Origin: Enoplosus armatus
Taxonomy: Eukaryota; Chordata; Actinopteri; Centrarchiformes; Enoplosidae
Direction of reading: 5' to 3'
Length of the DNA stretch: 64,000 nt
Assembly (NCBI RefSeq): GCF_043641665.1
Contig: NC_092183.1
Span: forward strand, 21,913,501-21,977,500
Shown here: one piece after another, positions 25,207 to 37,044 of the stretch
How positions within the stretch are numbered: position 1 is the first letter of the stretch
How the letters are laid out: each line of letters begins with the position of its first letter
Made by a program: the position numbers and the translations under genes
Notes under the pieces: generated by a model
Seen by the model: the letters and a program-made list of their open reading frames with translations, nothing else
Told to the model about the DNA's origin: nothing
The model's database searches: none

Positions 25207-26310
25207 CACCTGTGACTGCTCATGCCTGTCCCTCACGAATGGTGGCAGCGGTGGAATTGGTCAGTTGGGGAAACGAGGGTTTGCTTGTTTTTCTTTTCTC
25301 TTTTTCCTTCTGGAGGAGCCAGAGGCACAGAGGATGAAGATATCACAGAGTCAACATTGAGAGACCTGGCTGGTATTCTCCAGGCCTTCGTGGGGCTCGC
25401 AGGAGGCCTGGGAGGTGCAACTGAAAGGAGGCTCCACGCCAGGATCATTGTTTGGAGACATCTGTTGCAACATCAGTCCCAGCTTTTGCAGTTGGGGGGG
25501 CAGGCTCATGTTTCACCTGTTCCAGAGCTCCGACGCCACGGGATGGACCTTGTTGGCCCCCGGGGGGGAAAAGGACTACTGTGGCTGGAGAGTGTGGTTC
25601 CTGTCCTGATGTGCATTACATTCACAACGCACACACATCAGCAAACAGATAAAGTTGCTTTCGTTTCATACATCATACTCATTGTTTAGTTCGTTTCGTT
25701 GGCAGTAGGCTCTAGTTGACTTTAACTAACTAGTTAACTAAATCTGTACACATGCACAGAGTTAGTTAACTTCTGCACAGGCACATTTAGTTTGTCTTTA
25801 GTTAAGGTCATCTTAAGGTGCTCTGATTTCTATGTCTTTGGAGTTACCAGTACTAAAGGTGCCGCTGCTGGTTCATGCCGCTGGGGGGCCCCTTGTCAGG
25901 CCCGAGCAAAAGATGCGCCCCCTCAAGCACAGCTGTTAAATACAGGAAGCTCTTCAGAATATATCCTATCTTATATCCTATATATATATATTTTTTTAAA
26001 CTTTCGTTTTAGGTCATTGTTCAAATATTTAAACTGGCTAATTGTCCTTTTATTTGTAGTTAAGCTAGCGTTTGTTTGTGTGTTATCCCCTTTGTGTGTC
26101 AGTTTTGTCTTTGAAAGTTGAAAGTGTGGTCCGCTCAGATATATTTAGTATATTCATATTTCATGTTAGCATAGCTTTTCTGAGTTTAGTCGACCTCTTT
26201 TATGGGCCCAGAACTTTGTCGCAAATTTTGTCCGTCGCTTTCTTCATTTTCAGGTAAATGAATCCACCTGTGAGTCCTTGTGCCTGCCAGCTCGGCCCTT
26301 CACACCCTGT
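25207..26310 (+). mobile_element. Degenerate, internally deleted Ty3/gypsy-like LTR element (tentative)
   Basis: TGGTGGCAGCGGTGG at 25240 resembles the primer-binding-site region directly downstream of fish gypsy LTRs. The 155-codon frame at 25222-25689 contains LRDLAGILQAFVG and VWRHLLQHQSQLLQ, compatible with a gag N-terminus. CCACCTGTGACTGCTCATGC (25207) just before the putative PBS recurs imperfectly as CCACCTGTGAGTCCTTGTGC (26268), as expected for the ends of two LTRs. Upstream LTR bodies are too diverged to align by eye, so the limits are approximate. No pol is present. Confidence 0.35.
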
Positions 26311-26319
26311 TCAAAGTAT

Positions 26320-28240
26320 TGCCATTGTTTACAGTGAGTTCCGCTCTGTTGACATACGGTCACTGCAATTCAGACACCTCAAGGTTGACAAACCATCGCT
26401 CAGCTTTCACACTTCTGAAATTCCAAAGGAAAAACACCCTTGTGTCTCTTTGGCATTCTTTCTACTGAGGCGACACCAAATTTCTTTTTTTTTTTTTTTT
26501 TACAACTACACAGCACATCACTGAATACAAAACTTCAATTGTTAGCTTTCTAACAGTCTACTCAACAATCAATATATTTGAGTTTTGTTGAAATATTTTT
26601 ACAGTGTAGTCACCCCGGCTCCTGTACTTGGGAAAAGTTCTCGGTGATTCAACTGTCACTCATGGGCGGCCAAAAGCCCGGTGAAAGGCTCTGTGCCAGC
26701 TGAGTGGTGAGCATTTCTGAGGCCCAGGCGGGTGGGGAAGAAAGGCCTTTGTTCGGGGCTTCCCACTCCACCGGCCTGCTTTTGGGCTCTCTGGAAATGG
26801 GGCCACAGTAAACAAACAATACGTCCCGATGAATGGATAATGATGCACATGTTTACTGAGTGAGATCTCTGCAGCACATTCTCTCTTTGCTCAGCAAAAA
26901 AACAAAACAAAACAAAAAAAGAGGCGCACAGATAAAGAGGGGTTTCAGTTCATATGGCTGATCTTTTATTTGTGTTACATGGAAAAGGTCTCAATTATCG
27001 GTTAGTCTCTGTTTGGCGAATGTTTGACTCACGGTTGATCCTTTCATCATTTCAAATTATGTAACCTTTCTGTAACAAAAATGGCAAATGACCATCTTTG
27101 ACTCGGCTGAGACAAGACAAAGACATAAGCTTCGTCATTTCTCTAACAACTGTTATGTTCCTTGAATAGCATTTTTGATTTCTGATTAGGCATCTTGGAA
27201 GGACTTGTAGCTTTTTTGACCTTTGCAGCAAAGGCCTGCCAACACTGACTGACCCCTAGTCCCACTTTACTGTCACGAAATACATGCCTGTTTGGAATAA
27301 AGGTGTTTCCCAGTTTATCGGGAGGGATTAAAACATCAGGCAGACAACACCAACAGATTGGAGGGGACTGCAGAACATCTCTTTTGTCCCGGACAGACTG
27401 GGGGGAACTGTGCTGTATTGTCCTGTGCGCTGCACATTGGGAGGCTCGGGGTCTTTCGCACACCGGAAGAGAGCCTGGGAACAATAGGCCGCACACAAAT
27501 CCTTCTCCTCACCTCACAAGGGCCTCTGCCTTCCATTCCCATGCCGGAGAAGCGCCGGGCTCTGGGGGCAGCCCATCAAAGTCACTTGACTCAGGAGAGC
27601 TCCTCTCACAGAGGTAGGGGGCAATATCCTCTCTGGGGCCATTAAACACAAGCACCACAGAGGGTACTTGTTCCCGGTCTGAAGGACTTCGTCTGCTCGT
27701 TAAATTCTGGCTTCCTCATGATTCTTCTCAAGTAATCATCTGAGACATTTTCATAGAGAGAGGGGTGTCTCTGCTGCTGTTCCAATATAACACAAGAGAG
27801 AGTTTTACATTTGCTGTCCCGTAATGCTTCATGTTGGCTCCAAGTGCTGTAGGTATTTGACCAATGGTGACGCGCAGGGTCAACATCAACCAACAGTAAG
27901 GTGAATACTGTACTGTGAGTCCTCCAAATGAAACGACAAAATATGCAGTTTGCCCACGCCCTCCAGAACAACACATGTAACTGTTTCCTGATCTGACATC
28001 ATTCCTCTGTGCCTCCCAAAGTCATTACAAATTACTGTTTAAAAATAACGTTTTCTGATGTAACGATGCTATGGTGAAGGTTAAATAAAAACGGTTTGGG
28101 GCAAGATCATGGGTTTGGGTTAAAATAAGCACTTTGTTAAGGTTAGGGGACCTTCAATGTCATGGTTACATCATTAAACACGTGCTTATGGTTAGGGGAC
28201 AATCGTGGTCATCCTTAAAAAAACAGCGTTGACTGTTGTC
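26320..28240. other. Intergenic region, no gene recognised
   Basis: Two GC-balanced unique blocks (about 26640-26890 and 27140-27640) could be conserved non-coding sequence; the overlapping open frames at 27143-27645 lie on both strands and have no domain. An (AAAAC)n-like run is at 26897-26919. A GGTTAGGG-type degenerate repeat is at about 28075-28200. Confidence 0.4.
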
Positions 28241-28246
28241 ACTGCC

Positions 28247-28410
28247 AACCCAGCCGGTCAAAGCGGATGGCCGCCCATGGTTCTGCTTGAGGTTTCTGCC
28301 TCTTAAAAGGAGCTTTTTCCTTGCCACTGTCGCTCATGATGGGAACTATTGGGTTTCTGTAATCATTTTATAAAAAGTACAGACCTGACCAGACCTGCCC
28401 TATATGTAAT
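28247..28410 (+). mobile_element. Non-LTR retroposon 3' end (copy 2)
   Basis: It matches 15837-16005 block by block: CCGGTCAAAGCGGATGGCCG, TTCTGCCTCTTAAAAGGAG, TTTTTCCTTGCCACTGTCGC and GGGAACTATTGGGTTTCTG. A short internal deletion and the absent tail mark it as a separate, older insertion. Confidence 0.6.
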
Positions 28411-28899
28411 CACAGACCTCCCTATGCAGATTTTATGGCTCTATAACAACGTCATCTAAGTTCCTCCTTTGCCCCCAGGAAGTCATAATTCCTATGGCTG
28501 CTAGAGGGCTTTGTCACTTGAACGTAAACAGATGTTGTTTTGGGGCCTTTGCTGAAACAACTGATGCTGTTTTTTTGGGGGGGGGCAGTTAATATTAAAA
28601 ATGTGGACCATTTTAGGATGCAGTCTAGGAGCATACGAGAAGGATGGGGTGCTATACTGGATGAAGTAAAGCACCGGGACACAGTTTTAGCAGCACTGTG
28701 CACAAAGTGGTAGAGTTGGACTCAAGCTAAATGAAGGAAAGACTTGGTTGAGACCATGTAAATGGCTGGAGCGATCTGGTCAGTGTGCTAAACTGTGGCT
28801 AAATTCAATCCAATCCAATTCTTACACGGAATTGAGGACTGTGTTGAAGATCAGAAGTCCAGGTCTGGGCCAGAGTTTGAGTCTGGACCGCTTCACCAA

Positions 28900-29225
28900 C
28901 ACTTAGCCTTCTGTAGGATTGAGTAGCTCTTGGAGTCACAAACAGGTTCAAAGAATTCGCTGGAGACGATCAGAGTTCGATGCAATAGAGTTTTATTCTT
29001 CAACAGAGATAAAAACCGAGCCAGTCCCGGAATCTGACTGAAGAAAAGTGTTCTGCACATGTTCTTATATAGTCCAACAAGCCCAACCTTTTTTCCCAAA
29101 ATAATTCATTGTTGCTGGGTAAATATTGGTGTAATTTCTCCCAAATTTGGAAACGTCCAGGGCATGTCTCTGATTCCAATATGTTGGGGAGTTTCCACAC
29201 TTGGGCATGTTCCTTTGACACACTT
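28900..29225 (-). mobile_element. Solo LTR of a retrovirus-like/LTR element
   Basis: Read on the minus strand this has LTR promoter layout. CTATATAAG-type TATA box lies at 29064-29071 and AATAAA at 28992-28997, about 70 bp downstream, followed by a short U5-like segment ending in CTACA at 28912. The 5' edge could be TGTGTC at 29223 or TGTGGA at 29199. I see no gag, pol or env beside it, so a solo LTR is the simplest reading. Target duplication was not resolved. The class (endogenous retrovirus or other LTR family) is undecided. Confidence 0.5.
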
Positions 29226-29229
29226 GTTT

Positions 29230-32030
29230 TTGGGATCTTCTGGACTGTATTTTTTTTTAAACTTTTTGATTTTCAGGTTACATGCTAAAACAAACACAAT
29301 CTCTTTATTCATGCAAACTTAACACTAGATATGGATATAGTCGATATGTAGTTGATATACTGAGTACATTTTACTATTTTATAATACAGAGCACTTTTTA
29401 ACTTCAACAACTGCCTGCGGCCAATGGGGAAACTGCAACATTTGACCGACCAATGCTTTCTTCACCCACTCACACCACACTTTGCTGCGGTCCAGCCAAC
29501 AATCAGTTCAATGTTTTGTGAATGTCTGTTGTGTTGTTTTGGGTATTCTTCTATATTTGGCAGTCAACATCAGTTTTGCAGATTACTGTAGGTGTACTTA
29601 TGCATGCATACTTGTGTCATCCCATCTGTATCTCTATATATTCTGCACTAAATCATCAAAATGCTTTTAACTGGAGCCACAAGAAGAGAGCACACTACGC
29701 CGGTTTTAACATCCTTTCATGACGACAAATATACAATCTATACCCAAACTTTACCAAGTGTTTTGAGTTGCCCACAGTAAACCTAACCGTAAAACCATAC
29801 AATTCTATTTTACTTCGTCATGAGCAGATATTGTAAGGAAAAACAAATGGAACACGTTGATACACTGACACATTCAGTGTGAGCATTTTGCATTTTGGAA
29901 GCGAACAGTTTGCAGATATGTTCAACAATATTTCCTTGTTACACTGATCACAATTTTAACCTTATGTTCCTTACAAAATGCATTTGTCATTGCAAATGGG
30001 TCGTACATGAACATACTTTTCAGGTGACATGGGTGTAGCTTTTCTCCCTATTGTATGATGACAACTTTGGGACTACCTTGTTGGGCCTTGAGGCTACACC
30101 GGGAGTTACCTCCACCATGGGAGCTTTCCAGTGGAAGTTAAATTGTATTAGCCTTGGTTAAATTAAGAAAATGTATATGGAAAATCCTCGGGGGGAAACG
30201 GCTGGTAAGCAAACCCAAATGCTGATTCATTTCTGGGCTTCAGAACTTTAAATTGTGCCTCTATATTAGGAGCAAATACAGGACACACTGGTTGTTGGAA
30301 TGAACACTGATAGTCACATTGAACTTGGGGTTGAGGAAGCTGGAAACACTGCGGTTCTTCGAGCCTGAAGAGTTGACAGTTAGGACATGAGTGATGCTTT
30401 TAAGTACATAAAGACTAGGAGACACACTTGAGAAGATACAGAAATATATTGAATTCATACAAGTTGGCTTTTGAAGATATCTGGTTTCATAGTCATCTAA
30501 TCATTTACACTTAATTGTTCGTGTGGAATGTCTCTTGTATTTTGCATTTCCACTGTAAAATTGTGTGTTTGCTCAGTGCATTTTGTTACACTGACAAAGA
30601 CAGACAACCAGGCAAGTATCTCGAGAAAACACGCTCTCTCAGTCTGCTTCTCACATATATACACACACACACACCATGAACCTCCTGTGCAAACTTCAAA
30701 AGGTGCTTTGATCAGAAATCTGGCACCCAGCTCTCTTGGATTCTCTTTTCTGAGGTGTATTATGTCTTTTACGACTTTATCTTCTGTTGGCTTATGAGCA
30801 TCAGATCCGCAGAGCTGTGTAGGCCTTATGTTTGTGTTGTTGTATTTTAAGGCTTTGCCATATGCCAGTCGCCCGCCATCATTAGGAGTCACCAAGGATC
30901 AAAATCATGTCAGAAGGCCGAGATGGAACGGTTTTAGCTGTAGGATTATTGCAGAAATTCAACCTGCAGGTAAAGAGGCAAAATGAAAAAAGTGAAATAA
31001 AGGAGAGGAAACGATTTTGCAACAAACTGTGATATCCACATTTGATTAAAAAAAAGACAAGACACAACCAGAAGGTAATTATTTTATCCCCGGACGATGC
31101 AACATAACGCTATATGAGGGGCTGTTACACCTATACACTTTATATACCCATGAGTCTAATCATCTGCAATACGTTATGTGTCCCTTTATTGGCCAATAAT
31201 GTCCAGCTCAAGCTATTAGCTAAGGGGGGAGAATGCAGAAACAGGAGTGGGGTGGAGGGTTGTGGGTATATTATTCACGTGAAAACATTGTATCACAGAA
31301 ACGACTTAATCTACCTGAGCTTCTCCCCAAAGGTATGAATTATGAAGGCATTTATGGGCGTCCCATATATAGCCGTGTTTATTCTCAATTTATGGCTGAC
31401 AGAAGCAAGAGCAGGAAAGCCACTTTGAAACCCTTAAAAACCCTGTGTTTTATTGCGCCACCGCAGCACTGCACAGTTACAGTAGGACCACAAACGACTC
31501 CCCGTGGACCTGCCTCTGCAGCCATCCTTACATTCTTGATTTCTGAGGCATAATTCTTTCTTTTCCGAAATGCTCAGCCTCTGCGGAAGAGCACATTTAT
31601 AAAGGTGATGAATGACCCTCATAAAGGTAGTTTTTTTCTTCTCGTCAAACGCACAGGCTGACAATCCAGTTCGAGGATTCAAATAAAGAGGAAACCCCTG
31701 GGATATGGCGAGGTGCGACAAGCTGTCGGACATCGGAAAGATTTTTTGGGATGGAGCAGAAGGGATATAGTAAATTAAAAGAAAATACAAGGGCAGCCTG
31801 ATCAGAGCGGTAAATGTTTGTAAGGGGAGATCAGGGGCATCGCTTTCCACATTTTCTTTTCACAAATAAATATGTATTCATTACCAACATTTATTGCTTT
31901 GGCTTACGGCTGTTGTAAGCTCATTGTTCTGGTTTTATAGTTTGCACCTTTTCTGTTTTGGATCAGTTTAACTGCTCTCATCAATCTTGTTTTCTATCCG
32001 CAGCAGGCAGCAGTTCTCAGCTAATACTAC
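29230..32030. other. Intergenic region, no gene recognised
   Basis: Mostly AT-rich and without recognisable coding content. A short (CA)n is at 30660-30674. The 31310-31860 block is unique-looking and contains a 138-codon minus-strand frame (31434-31850) with no recognised domain. Confidence 0.45.
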
Positions 32031-32066
32031 CCGCCCACCACCAAACAGCAGACACACAAAGTTAGC

Positions 32067-32152
32067 AACTAGCTGGCGAACACAATGGAGCATTTAGCAG
32101 CTAAAGAGACAGATATTTTTCTCAGGAGTTGGTGAAGACCAAAACAGAGGTA
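32067..32152 (-). mobile_element. Core fragment of the TTAAAGCTGCA MITE family (inverted)
   Basis: The reverse complement carries CTCTGTTTTGGTCTTCACCA, TCTCTTTAGCTGCTAAATGC and GTTCGCCAGCTAGTT, matching 1381-1470 and 55146-55240. It abuts the fold-back MITE that starts at about 32156. Confidence 0.55.
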
Positions 32153-32155
32153 ATT

Positions 32156-32690
32156 ACATTGAAACATGTTCTTGCTTGCTGTAAACGTTCCTCATCATTG
32201 GCCATTAAAAGATTCCTTCCTAACCTGATTCCAATGTAGGTGACGGGACAAACTCCACAGTCCTCGTTCTGTCCAAAAGTACATCCTGAAGTTTATCTGA
32301 AGCTAATACGAGGCTTCAGCAGTCTGAGTTAATCAAACGCCATGGATACCTTCACCAGCGTTTCCTTGCTGAGCAGCAGTGGAGGGATAGAAACACTAAG
32401 CGGGAATCTAAAAAGACAACTTTAGGACTTGTTGTCGCCCAGTAGACTGAACCAGAATTCCCAGAGGACTCCTCATCTTCCCAACCAAGGGGCGACACAC
32501 GTGGAGACAAACAGACTAACGCAGACTGCTGAGGCACCATGTCAACTTCAGATAAACCTTTGAATACCTTTTGTACTGTAGATGGTGGTCTCCATCACTT
32601 ACATTGGAAGCGCATCAGGAAGGGATCTCTTAATGGCCCGTATGAACAGGAGGAATGATTACAGCAAGCAAAACCTGTTTAAATGTTCAT
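32156..32690. mobile_element. Fold-back MITE with ~150-bp inverted arms
   Basis: The left arm (32156-32305) and the reverse complement of the right arm (about 32543-32690) share TTGCTTGCTGTAA, GGCCATTAA.AGAT.CCTTCCT, TTCCAATGTA.GTGA and GTTTATCTGAAG in the same order. The centre (about 32306-32542) is unpaired. Single-arm relatives lie at 38938-39000 and 43446-43552. It is non-coding. Confidence 0.65.
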
Positions 32691-32699
32691 ATGATCACC

Positions 32700-34641
32700 T
32701 GACGTTGAAAAATTGTGAACCTAGCCAATTTGGTCAAACCTGTGAGCTTGTTTTAGATCACACAGAGACATTCAGCTAATAAAAGTTTAAATGTATTTCT
32801 TTTAGTTAACATACAAAATCATGGTATATGATGAAATGACCTGACACAACAGCAAGCACAGAATTGGTGATAACATATTAGATTGCCTTCCACCGGCCAA
32901 TGTGATGTGTTGTGAAGCTCTGAATCTGTGATAACATGACTTTGCCAAGATACGTTGTATGGTTCATCTTTCCCAAAAAGTTCAACGCTCAAAAGTCACC
33001 AGTAGTCAAAACAGCTTTATTTCATGCTTAATTCATTTAAATGAATTGATGGCGTGAGGTGTAATTCAATACAACTTGGATGTTATTTTCCTAGATTTGG
33101 TCAGTATTATGTCAGACACGAGCAACTAAAAGGTTCTTTTTTAGAAGGTTTTGCCTTCACTACCCTTTCTGGACTTTCTAGGAATGTTTTCAATAAGTCA
33201 CCAATCACGTCCTAATTTTAGAGGATACCCGTGTGAGTAGATTTTGTTGTTATCAGTGACTTGGTACAGAGTTATATAGGGTGGCTGTTGAAGCTACTAA
33301 CATCAGTAATACGTGTTGTTGTTGTCTTAGAGGGTTCAACTATTCTTCTCATTTAGTTTGGGACAGCCTGGGAGCCTTATCCTGGTCGGTGCCCCTGAGG
33401 CGCTCAACCCTCATGTTGGGATACTTTGCCTTTGGTGACAGAAGTAATACCGTTACTATAAAACTCGACTTGTGGATCGGAGTTTAAAACTGCTACAACG
33501 GAGAGCAAAATACACGAACATCAGTACTGTACGATCCAATTCAAAACTATGGCCTCAAAGTTACCGTGGAATTGAATTTACAACAAAGATTAAACATTGT
33601 AAGCTTCAAAAAGGTATTGTGTGTTGCAGGGCTATTGCAGTGGATTGCAGTATACTGTACATGGCTCCCTGTTATGTGTCCAGCCCCTGTGTATGAGGTG
33701 ACATCAAAAGGACTCATGACTGACCCTTTTTTGGAAGATATGGAAATATCCACAAGACTAGGTTGAAACCTAGTGTATGGCTGGACCGTGTATGGTCAAC
33801 GTGCTTAATTGTGGCCAAATTTTAAAGTTACACTGAATTGAGGCCTCTCTGTGCCTTTTACAAAAAAGAAAAGAAAAGAAATTTAGTGGCCTACAGACAA
33901 TTAGAAGGTCTTTCACACCTTGTAGATACTTGAGTCATGTTTCCACGAGATGCATGCAGCTCCCAATATGATTCTTTCAAACTGTATCCAGTCTTACATT
34001 TAGTGATGACAACTGTAAATTCATTCAGAGTTGCTCAGTTAGTACATTAATGATGATTTAAGTAACATGGGAGCCACTGAAAGTTGTGAAAACAATTTGA
34101 CAATCAAGCTTCAAACGGAAATTGTCCTTATCACATATCTCTGACTATATGTGACTTTGCACATCAGGTAAAGTAGCTGTAGGTACTGTGCATCACACAG
34201 TGATACATTTTTCATTACCAGTGTTCCTCAGCAAAGCAGCAAAGTGACTGGTGGAGTATCTGTTTCTGCACCCTGGGGAGCACTGTTTTGCTCTGCAATT
34301 CACTCACTTTCATAGATGACTTGGCTCGGTCCTCCTGGGGAATAGGAGCACAGAGACACCCTTTGGAGAAAATCCCTGCTTCCTCTCTGTGAATTAAGGG
34401 AGTTGTGTGAAGATCAAAGCCTCGGTCCCGGTCCCTGTAGTCTCCGCTGTTTAGGGGGGAAAGTCAGGGGTGCTGGGAAATGGATGACCCCAGGGGATCT
34501 GCCAAACAAGTGAACTGAGGCTCTCCAAAACATACTGTAAGGAAACTGTAGGTAGTCTCGCCTTCTGTCATATTCTGTCTGTGGATGTGTTGTGTTGTTG
34601 AACAAGGAAACTTGTGTCAGCTTCATATAATATACCTTAAA

Positions 34642-34674
<33 letters not shown>

Positions 34675-36300
34675 CATTGACTCCATTGTGTGTGCGTGTT
34701 TGTGCTTGGGGCAACGTGTAGAAAGGTCAGTAAAGGACAACAAGTATTAGAATGCTTTGCTTTGTTTTTGACTTCATATAGAAGTTGATAATTAGTTGAA
34801 AACTGGAATTCATCAACCTCTATGTCCCCTGTGAGGAAGCCTGTGAAGTTCATCTTAATGAACCCCCTCCCCACCCCCACCCCCATCATGCTGTACAGCC
34901 TTTAACAGGGATGGAAAGTAAGAGGCACACATCAAGCATTGGCAGGAAGCGATGCACTGTTGGTTATTGATTCCTTGTTGCTTAACAATTCCACAAGTAG
35001 CCCAGAGTGTTGATCCGTCTTACCTTGATAGGTGTGTTAATACTATCTGCATGGTGGGTAACCCTTACCACCTGCGAGGAGCGCACACACAGCCCCCCCT
35101 CCCTCCCCTCCTCTCCCAGGGAGCGCTGAGGGGGAGGACCAGCCTTGCTAATTAATAATTCACCCCAGGCCAGACTTCCTCCCTGGTGGCTACACGTGAT
35201 TACAGCAAGCAGCCAGGAGTCAAGGTTAGTGGTAATGATAGAACGGCACACCAACAATAACTAGCCCAGGATTGGCCTTCCCACTGGTGGATAGGAAGGA
35301 GTCAGAGACGAGCGGAGAATGAAGCCTTCGGTGGAGCGCACAGAGAGGGAGGTTTAAGGGTGTGGGAGGGGGGTTGTTAGGAGTGCTGCATAAGGCCCTT
35401 TGCAGGGGTTTTTTAGATGGGCCCTCTTAGAAGTATGGTGTAAAATTAATGCAGAGGTCTTGGAGAGTAAATATTGAATAAGTGCAGCTCAATGGAGTTG
35501 AAAATCAAAAGCACCTCCTCGGGAGCTGTTGGCCTCCGAAAACCATGTGCATGTGCTTTGCTGACCTCTGCATTAGCATTGCTTTAACAGAGGAGATGGG
35601 AGGTATGTTGGGATAGCAGAGGAGGAGGTTGTGGGGCAGGGGGGGTTGCAGTGAGCACTAAGAGAAAGGAGCAAAGTCTGCAAGGCCGGGGTCCTTCTAC
35701 TCTGCCGGATCCTTGCCATGCACTTGCAAAAAACAGGAGGAGGAAGAGGAGGAGGAGGGGTTACTAGCGGCCAGCAGCCATCAGGAGTGCCAAGGCCCGA
35801 GGCCCTGACTAGCAGACTCACTGAGTAAAACCTTGACTTGTGCACTAACACAGCCCACACTCTGGATGGGAGACCTGACCCAAGACAGATTTTTGGCAGA
35901 GTGCTGGTTTTAGACGAAGAGAGCTTGGCCAACTTTTAACCTTGGACACGTAGCTTTTAACTTTGGATACCAGGCTGTTAAAGATCTCAAAGAGCACGTT
36001 GTTCCCGCTCACATTTCACAACATCTGTCACGGTCGATTACAAAACAAGTTCTAAACCACGTATGTCCCGGAGGCAAGTTCTGCCTCGATATGATCACAG
36101 TCATTTCTAGGTTTTGAGTTTTCCACTTCTCTGTGGAGTGGTCACATTTGGTACACAATCGAAGTAAAAATTCAAATTCAGGAGTTTCTCTTTTGTTTGC
36201 AATGGTTCTTCTTTTTAAACAGAGATGGTATTCAGGGCTCGACAAGGAGATACTTCGAAGGGCTACTTTTACAAGCTGCCAGTGAATTCAAACTAGAGGG
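32700..36300. other. Intergenic region, no gene recognised
   Basis: No exon is recognised. A (GT)n tract is at 34643-34672. Positions 35110-35280 (GCTAATTAATAATTCACC, GTGATTACAGC) look like conserved-element sequence. The 35573-35932 minus-strand frame has no domain. Confidence 0.45.
34643..34672. repeat. (GT)n microsatellite
   Basis: About 15 GT units. Confidence 0.9.
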
Positions 36301-36304
36301 TAAG

Positions 36305-36350
36305 ATGAGATAGATATCACTTTATTGATCCCCAGACTGTTACAGCAACA
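36305..36350 (-). mobile_element. Short non-LTR 3'-end-like fragment
   Basis: ATATCACTTTATTGATCCCC is the inverted form of the GGGATCAATAAAGT end often seen at the 3' terminus of fish non-LTR elements. Only a few tens of bases are recognisable. Confidence 0.3.
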
Positions 36351-36703
36351 CAAGAAACAGACAAATCAAAATTGACATATACTATGACACACACATTACA
36401 ATACCCTCGATCATCTCATTTAAATGTAGTTATGTGGAAAAGCAGTTTTGAACAAGTTGAAATACAACAGCTTCCCTCCAGAGATATACAGGCTTCTTAG
36501 TGGAAGTTACATTTTTTTGACCTGTACAATAATTTTGCGTCATATAAGACAAAACAAATAACGTAAGGAAGTAAAGATTATCTTCCACAAAGTGGTTGCT
36601 AGCCTTCCTAAAACACAATAACAATGAAACAAATGACAATTTGAATAAAAAGGTAATCACTGATTGCAAGTCAGTGACAGGATGTGAACTACACTCTCAT
36701 GCA

Positions 36704-36795
36704 CAGTGATGCCAGATCAGATTGACAGTTTCCAGCCCAATCACAACTTAAAACCTGCCCAATTCAATAAAAAACTGCCCAAATCATAACCTTGC
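36704..36795 (+). mobile_element. End of a hAT-like element related to 15000-15662
   Basis: CAGTGATGCCAGATCAGATT with repeated GCCCAATC/GCCCAAATC motifs parallels the left end at 15000 (CAGTGTTGCCACATTTGACT ... AGCCCAAATC). No partner terminus was found. Confidence 0.4.
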
Positions 36796-36996
36796 AAGAA
36801 ACCCATGTGAAACACACAATAGAGAACACATTAGATGAATAAGCTATCGCAACCCACAAAGAGAGCAAGACATAAAGACATAAAATGCATCTCTGGCATC
36901 GTAGTCCAACCACAATAAAGTGGTCAAATACTGCAATGAAGAGTGAGCCACAAAAAAACACCAAAATCCAACCTATTTAAAAACTATAGGATGGCA

Positions 36997-37002
36997 GACA
37001 CA

Positions 37003-37041
<39 letters not shown>
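36997..37041. repeat. (CA)n microsatellite
   Basis: CA units with a single TA interruption. Confidence 0.9.
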
Positions 37042-37044
<3 letters not shown>

